Shown here: one piece after another, positions 58,288-64,000 of the stretch
Layout: every line of letters begins with the position of its first letter
Position numbering within the stretch: position 1 is the stretch's first letter
Assembly: GCA_036417435.1 (NCBI GenBank)
Contig: CM070910.1
Span: 15,627,501 to 15,691,500 of the forward strand
DNA from: Inia geoffrensis
Taxonomy: Eukaryota > Chordata > Mammalia > Artiodactyla > Iniidae
Direction of reading: 5' to 3'
DNA: 64,000 bases
Notes under the pieces: model-generated
Seen by the model: the letters and a program-made list of their open reading frames with translations, nothing else
What the model was told of the DNA's origin: nothing
Databases searched by the model: none
Made by a program: the position numbers and the translations under genes

Positions 58288-58715
58288 GAAGTTATTATAC
58301 AGACGGTCCCTGACTTGCAATGTTTCCACTTAGGATTTTTCAAATTTATGACAGTGCAAAAGCGATACGCATTCAGTAGAAACTGTACTTTGAACTTTGA
58401 ATTTGGGTCTCTTCCCAGGCTAGTGATTGTCTCGTGATGCTGGGCAGTGGCAGCCACAGCTGTCAGCCAGGCCATCACGAGGGTCAACGACCAATACGCT
58501 TAGATCCATTCTGTACCCACACAACCATTTTGTTTTGCACTTTTGATAGAGTATTTAGTAAATTACATGAGATAATCAACACTTTATTATGAAGTAGGCT
58601 TTGTGTTAGATAGTTTTGCCCGACTGTAGGCTGATGTAAGTGTTCTGAGCACATTTAAGGTGGGCGCGGCTAAGCTATATGATGTGCAGTAAGTTAAGTG
58701 TGTTAAGGGGGGCTG
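58288..58715 (+). mobile_element. MER-type DNA transposon or similar old interspersed repeat
   Basis: 'acggtccctgacttgcaatg', 'aaagcgatacgcattcagta', 'aggctttgtgttagatagtt' and 'ctgtaggctgatgtaagtg' are a familiar mammalian repeat text whose exact family I cannot name with certainty. Confidence 0.6.
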
Positions 58716-59659
58716 CGGCTCTCTGATCCTCTGGATGCCTAAAATGTGAAAAGAAAGAATCTAGCAGTGAGGGTGTCCTTAAAACAGAGGCTGGGCAAGG
58801 CAGGGTGTTTCCAGTCTCCGCAATCTCAGAGAAAAGCCAACAAACAAAGCATCATGCAGGTGCTAGTGGGAAAGTCTGAGTGTGGCCTGCATCTCGTCAT
58901 TGGCTTGTCCTCTCAGCGGATCCGCCATCGTGAGGCCACGGAGCCTGGGCAGAGGTGGTGCCCACAGCTGACGCAGGTGGACTGGTGGGTTCAGTGTGGC
59001 TCTGAGGGGCTCCCGGGCTGTCTGCCCCTCTCTTCCCCATTTTGTCCAGCTCCTTTCACCAGCCAGTGGGCTTCCCTCTGGTCTGTCTCTTATCCTTTTG
59101 TTTTGAGTGTCTTGATTGTACCATATAGATGGCTCCCCATGGGAACACAACTTACACACTGTTAGGAACATCACCGAGAAGCCTCGTTCCCCGTTTACAT
59201 TCAGAGGGTCCCCATGGCTGGGTAAAAGGAGATCCATTTGAAGGAACCCAAGATATGGAAGAGACTGGTCCACTCTCACTGTTAGTCATTCATTGGCTTG
59301 AGATTTATTGTGGAGCTGACTGTATTCAGCCTGGTTCTCTGCCATGCAGCCCTGGCCAGAGACAGCCGAGGTCTGGAGATGATGCAAAGGGACGATTATA
59401 CCCAAGACGTCAGGACAGCACATAACAAAGCATCGGCAGAACCCTAGAGCCTATGAAAGCTCAGGTCCACTGTGAGAGGGAACCTGGCTGACAGCAGCCT
59501 GGGGAGGCTACCTGCTCTGTTGTTCTGTGATGGTGGCTGAGTTTAGGCTTAGGGGCAGTCATAGAAAGCATTACATCGGCTAATGTACTAGTGTTTCTTA
59601 GTCTCTGCTTTCTACTTTGTCTGTGTTTGAGATCAACGAGTTGATTAATCATTATCTTT

Positions 59660-59810
59660 GTACCATTATATTTAAGGAGATTTCACATGCCAGACTCTGG
59701 GCTTAGTGCTGTGTGTGTGAGGTCAATAACCCCGTGAGGTGGGCACTTTCATCACCCCCATTTCACAGATGAGAAAACTGAAGCTTAGAGAAGTCGAGAA
59801 GTGGTGCCAG
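59660..59810 (-). repeat. MIR
   Basis: Reversed: 'cacccccatttcacagatga' and 'gaaaactgaagcttagagaa', with 'cccgtgaggtgggcactttc' before it. Confidence 0.75.
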
Positions 59811-60186
59811 GCCCTGGGGCAGATCCACGGGTCACCTGGATCCCTGAGTCAGTCACCTCCACGTTCTCGGCTCTTCCGCAGAGCCAGGCATCTTCTGGTC
59901 TTTCTGAAAGGCTTGAAGGAAAATAAACATACAGCAGGTCCTGAGCAGCTCCTGGGGAGATCCGCAATGTCAGTGACCTGAAATGGAGAAGAGGCAGCTC
60001 CAGACACGGAATGGATTTGTTTCAAATAATGATATTTTCATCTTCAGCAGAATCACAGACAGGGTGAAGACAGAGCAGGAATCATGATGGGAAGGAACTT
60101 ACACTCTTTTACCAATAGTTTCCTCTCAGGGGGAGGGAGGAATACAAATAGGTACTATTTTACTAATTCTTAAAATGAAATTAAGA

Positions 60187-60507
60187 GGGGGCTTCCCTGG
60201 TGGCGCAGTGGTTAGGAATCCGCCTGCCAATGCAGGGAACACGGGTTCGAGCCCTGGTCCAGGAAGATGCCGCAGAGCGACTAAGCCCATGCACCACAAC
60301 TGCTGAGTCTGTGCTCTAGAGCCTGCAAGCCACAACTACTGGAACCCCGCACTCCTAGAGCCTATGCTCTGCAACAAGAGAAGCCACTGCAATGAGAAGC
60401 CCTTGCACTGCAGCAAAGAGTAGCCCCTGCTGGCCGCAACTAGAGAAAGCCCGCACACAGCAACAGAGACCCAACGCAGCCAAACATAAACAAATAAATT
60501 TATTTAA
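60187..60507 (+). mobile_element. long-form CHR/tRNA-derived SINE
   Basis: Extended body ending 'cccaacgcagccaaacataaac' with an aaat tail. Target duplication aaaatgaaattaaga (60172-60186) and its one-mismatch partner at 60508-60522. Confidence 0.93.
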
Positions 60508-60794
60508 AAAATGCAATTAAGAAAATATTTTTAAGAACAGAGTCAAATCTGCAGTGTGAAATGCATCCTGATAAACCTGGGAATGACCCAGACAGTACAG
60601 AAAGAAGCCCTCTCATTTGGTCACACGAAGAGGATGGTGACCTCTGAGGCCTCAGCGTGGGACCTCTGCCAGGCCTCCTCCTCGACGCAGCGGCAGTGCT
60701 GGGGCTGTGCGGGGCTTCTGCCTCTGCTGCCACGTCTCCTGGTCTTTAATCAAGTAGATGGCAAATGCAATAGCAAAACCTGGGAGATACACTG

Positions 60795-61497
60795 ATGGTG
60801 GGAATGTAAATTGGCGCAGTTCTCTGTAAATTGGAGCAGAGAACAATACGGAAGTTCCTCAAAAAACTAAAAATAGAACTACCATATGACCCAGCAATCC
60901 CACTCCTGGGCATATATCCAGACAAAACTATAATTTGAAAAGATACATGCACCCCTACGTTCAAAGCAGCATTATTTACAATCGCCAAGACATGGAAACA
61001 ACCTAAGTGCCCATTGACACATGAATGGATAAAATATTACTCAGCCATAAAAAGAGAATGAAATAATGCCATTTGCAGCAGCGTGGATGGACCTAGAGAT
61101 GATCATCCTAAGCGAAGTAAGTCAGAAAGAGAAAGACAAATAGCACACGATATCATTTATATGTGGAATGTAAAATATGACACAAATGAACTATTCTATG
61201 AAACAGAAACAGACTCACAGACATAGAGAACAGACTCGCAGTTGCCAAGGGCAGGGGGGAGGGTTGGGTTGGGAGTTTGGGATTAGCAGATGCGAACTAT
61301 TATATACAGAATGGATAAAAGACAAGGTCCTACTGTATAGCACAGGGAACTATATTCAATATCCTAGGATAAAACATAATGGAAAAGAATAGGAAAAAGA
61401 ATATATGTATATGTATAAGCGAATCACTTTTCTGTACAGCAGAAACTAACACAGCATTCTAAACCAATTATACTTCAATAAAAACATTAAAAATAAA
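60795..61497 (+). mobile_element. L1 3' end (cetartiodactyl type)
   Basis: ORF2 end ('gacccagcaatcccactcct', 'tattactcagccataaaaag') and 3' UTR ('ctactgtatagcacaggga', 'accaattatacttcaataaa') with an aaat tail. Confidence 0.87.
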
Positions 61498-61550
61498 TAA
61501 ATAGAATAGTAGTTTGTAAATAGTATTGCCAGATTTAGTCAATAAAAATA

Positions 61551-61557
61551 CAGAAAG

Positions 61558-61604
<47 letters not shown>

Positions 61605-61633
61605 AGGGAGGGAGGGAGGGAGGGAGGAAGGAA
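61551..61633 (+). repeat. (GA)n-(GGGA)n microsatellite
   Basis: GAAA units turn into GA, then GGGA, then GGAA units, following the A-rich end of an L1. Confidence 0.95.
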
Positions 61634-63573
61634 GTTAAGAAGCAACCCAGGAGGTTTGGTAGAGGAATCGCCCACCATCTCTGGTCCCCCCAGCTGCTGA
61701 AGGGTCAGGAAAGGGGGGCAAGTTAAGGAGCTGCCACTTGTCCCAGAGCTCCTCAGCAGGAGGTCTCATTTGCCAGCTTTGATTCTTGTTCAGAGGACAG
61801 CTTGCAGGACGCTGCTCCCTCAGAGCTCACAGCTCTTACCCTTTTTCCTTCTCAGCTGGCTTGACCGGAACCGAAATCTGCAAGGTTTATCCTGTAACAC
61901 ACATAACCAGCACCGGCCTTCATGTCTTACTGTGATTAGATTGCCTGTCCATTTTATCCACCCTCCCTGGGGGTCTTGGAAGTTGCCAGCTGGCCAGAAC
62001 TGTGTGTCTTTTATCTGTGTGTCTCTGACATGATGCCTGACCCGCAGCTGTACCAATTAATGGGCGTTTAATGAAGTAAGGGATTAGCGCTACAGTCTGT
62101 ATTGCCTGAGAAACAGGAGTAAGTTAACAGGTCCCTGCCTGCCCGCCCACTTCTGATGGAGCTGAGGCTGCAGGAAGCAGAGCGAACATCCTCAGGAGAC
62201 AGAAAGCCGGAAACCTGTGGAGAAATGGAAAGGCAAATTTCTTCCACTTCTCAGTGGTGTCCAGAGAGGTTCCCACACAGGAGGGTGTCCCCACGGCAGA
62301 CATGACCAGTAAGCCTGGCAGAAGGGCCTGTGTGTCAATGGCCTGTGTCACTTTGGCTGATTCCCTCAGTTCAAAGTGAAAAAAGAGCAATGAAAGTTCC
62401 ATTGCCTTATCTGTTGGCTACTTTTTTTTTTTTAATTTACATTTATATTTTAAATGATATGAATGTACCCCAAGGGCTTGTGTTGAAAAGGAGTTTTTGA
62501 AAGGGACCTGTAAATAGGAAGCACCGAATGTCGCGGTGCTGGCCAGGGGACTTGAAGTCTTCAGGGTGTTTGCTTAACCCAGGAGCCCTCTGCAGCCATA
62601 GGTTCAGGACTGAACCCAAACATTGTCACCAGTCACGAAGCCCTGTGTGTGCAAGTGGCTGAGGACACTGAAGCGAAAACTCCCAGGTGCATGAGCTATA
62701 ACACAAGCACACTCTTTGTATTCAGTGCAACATCTTCTCTTACTATTTGAATTATTTACTCTCAGTATACATATAGAGATGGACTTGATACTCTTAAGGA
62801 TACAAAATATAACACATAAAAAGAAACAGTATCTTAAACATTTACCAAAAAAGTGACTTGATGAATAAGAGAAAATACAACTTTCTCTACCTCAAAAAGG
62901 ATTGGATACAGACTTTCTTTTTTAAATTACAGAAGTTTATACCTTTGTATTCTTAAAGTATTATCTGTATTCAGTATAAGCAACTATTCTTTTTAAACTA
63001 TGAGATTTTTTTCCCTACATATATAACTATGCTTTCCTTTCCTGTCAAATAAATTCAGCCCCTGGGTTGCCCTGGCTCATTCTGGGCATTAGGACGCAGA
63101 CCTGCCCTTGACCTTCATCTTTGATATGTTTACTGGGCACCAGGCCCAGCAGTCGGTTCTAAGGGGACAACTGTTGACAAAGTATCTGCCTTCCTGGCAT
63201 TTACGTCCCCAAGGAACAAAGAAACAAGTGAGCCAGCATGTGGAGCTGTGCCAATGGTGACAGGCGCTGCAAGGCAAAGAGCAGTGTGCTGTGACAGAGA
63301 GGACGGTCAGAGAGGATGGCCTGGGACCCAAGACCTGAGGGAGGAGAACAGACAGTGGCAGGAAGAGCCAAGAACAAGCAAACCAGATGGAAGCAGCAGC
63401 TGGTGCCAAAACTCCCAGGGCCAGCGGGGCGCAGCCAGGCAGCAAGGCGAGAGTGCCAGCTGAGAAGTTGCTCAGGCGGGAGCTTGAGTGCATTCTAGAA
63501 GGATGGGAAGCCAGTGGGAAGATTTCTGCAAGGACATAGCATGACTGATTTACAGTTTTGAAGATTATTCTCT
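61634..63573. other. intergenic, no gene recognised
   Basis: 61900-62110 looks unique with several TAAT motifs. 62400-63060 is AT-rich. 63100-63560 resembles an ancient purine-rich repeat interrupted by the L1 insertion that follows. Confidence 0.55.
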
Positions 63574-63596
63574 AGACTGTGGTGGTGGTTGCATGA

Positions 63597-63638
<42 letters not shown>

Positions 63639-63837
63639 AAGTAAAACTGGTGAAATCAACCCTGTGGATTGCACCAATGTCAATTTTCTGATTTTGATAC
63701 TGTGTTCAATAGTTGTATAAGATGGTAAGATGTTACCACTGTGGGAAACTGAGTGATGGGTACATGGGCTGTCCCTGTACATTTTTTTTTTGTAATTTCC
63801 TGTGAATCTATAGTTATTCCAAAATAAAAATTTTAAA
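63574..63837 (+). mobile_element. L1 3' end fragment with CA repeat
   Basis: 'gactgtggtggtggttgcatg', (CA)n at 63601-63633, 'tgtaatttcctgtgaatcta' and 'ccaaaataaaaattttaaa' are an older L1 3' end. The flanking repeat aagattattct occurs at 63561-63571 and again around 63837-63848. Confidence 0.78.
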
Positions 63838-64000
63838 AGATTATTCTGTCTCCAGCATAGAGAAGGGATGGGAGGATTTGCAGCAGATGCAGAAAGACAT
63901 GTTGGGGCTTGGAACAGAGATGGAGGTAGAAAGAAATAGAAGGATTTGAAATGTATTTTCAAAGTAGAAAAAAACAGTAGCTCTCAACAGATTAGATGTT

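Noticed and set aside
63495..63962. 155-residue open frame on the minus strand
   Set aside because: It crosses an L1 3' end and a (CA)n repeat; the Val/Cys run is the repeat.

Overview
This is mammalian nuclear DNA, almost certainly from a cetacean. The window is sparsely genic. It carries many copies of the tRNA-derived CHR SINE typical of whales and dolphins (starting with a 'gcttccctggtgg' type head and ending in an A-tail), together with cetartiodactyl L1 3' ends and older shared mammalian repeats (MIR, L2, MLT1, Tigger). Nothing resembles an operon, phage, CRISPR array or bacterial gene. Family names for repeats come from recognition of the sequence, not from a database search.

Only one protein-coding gene is supported: IYD, iodotyrosine deiodinase, complete on the minus strand. 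Five coding exons (39851-40028, 28399-28590, 26332-26491, 21757-21913, 19771-19953) join in frame through GT-AG introns into 289 codons, the same length as the human enzyme. The FMN-binding and substrate-binding residues known from the family are all present. Intron sizes are about 11.3, 1.9, 4.4 and 1.8 kb. A TATA-like/forkhead-like element and an HNF4-like site lie just upstream of the start codon.

Layout. 1-19770 is the region downstream of IYD: simple repeats, a 5.1-kb broken L1 (4379-9480, minus strand), seven CHR-type SINE insertions and MIR fragments. 19771-40028 is IYD, whose introns hold SINEs, an MLT2-like LTR, an old L1 and a Tigger element. 40029-64000 is upstream intergenic DNA with L1 3' ends in both orientations, two MLT1 LTRs, L2, MER20-like and Tigger-like elements, and G-rich and CA/GA microsatellites.

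The most unusual structure is a direct duplication of about 630 bp. One copy is in IYD intron 2 (27593-28226) and the other is downstream of the gene (16708-17338). They are about 99% identical outside the terminal SINE. The intronic copy keeps the whole upstream SINE and both target-site duplications of the downstream SINE. The other copy begins inside the first SINE and stops in the poly(A) of the second. This makes the intronic copy the source and suggests a recent retroposition-like or segmental duplication event. I saw no previously undescribed protein system in this window.
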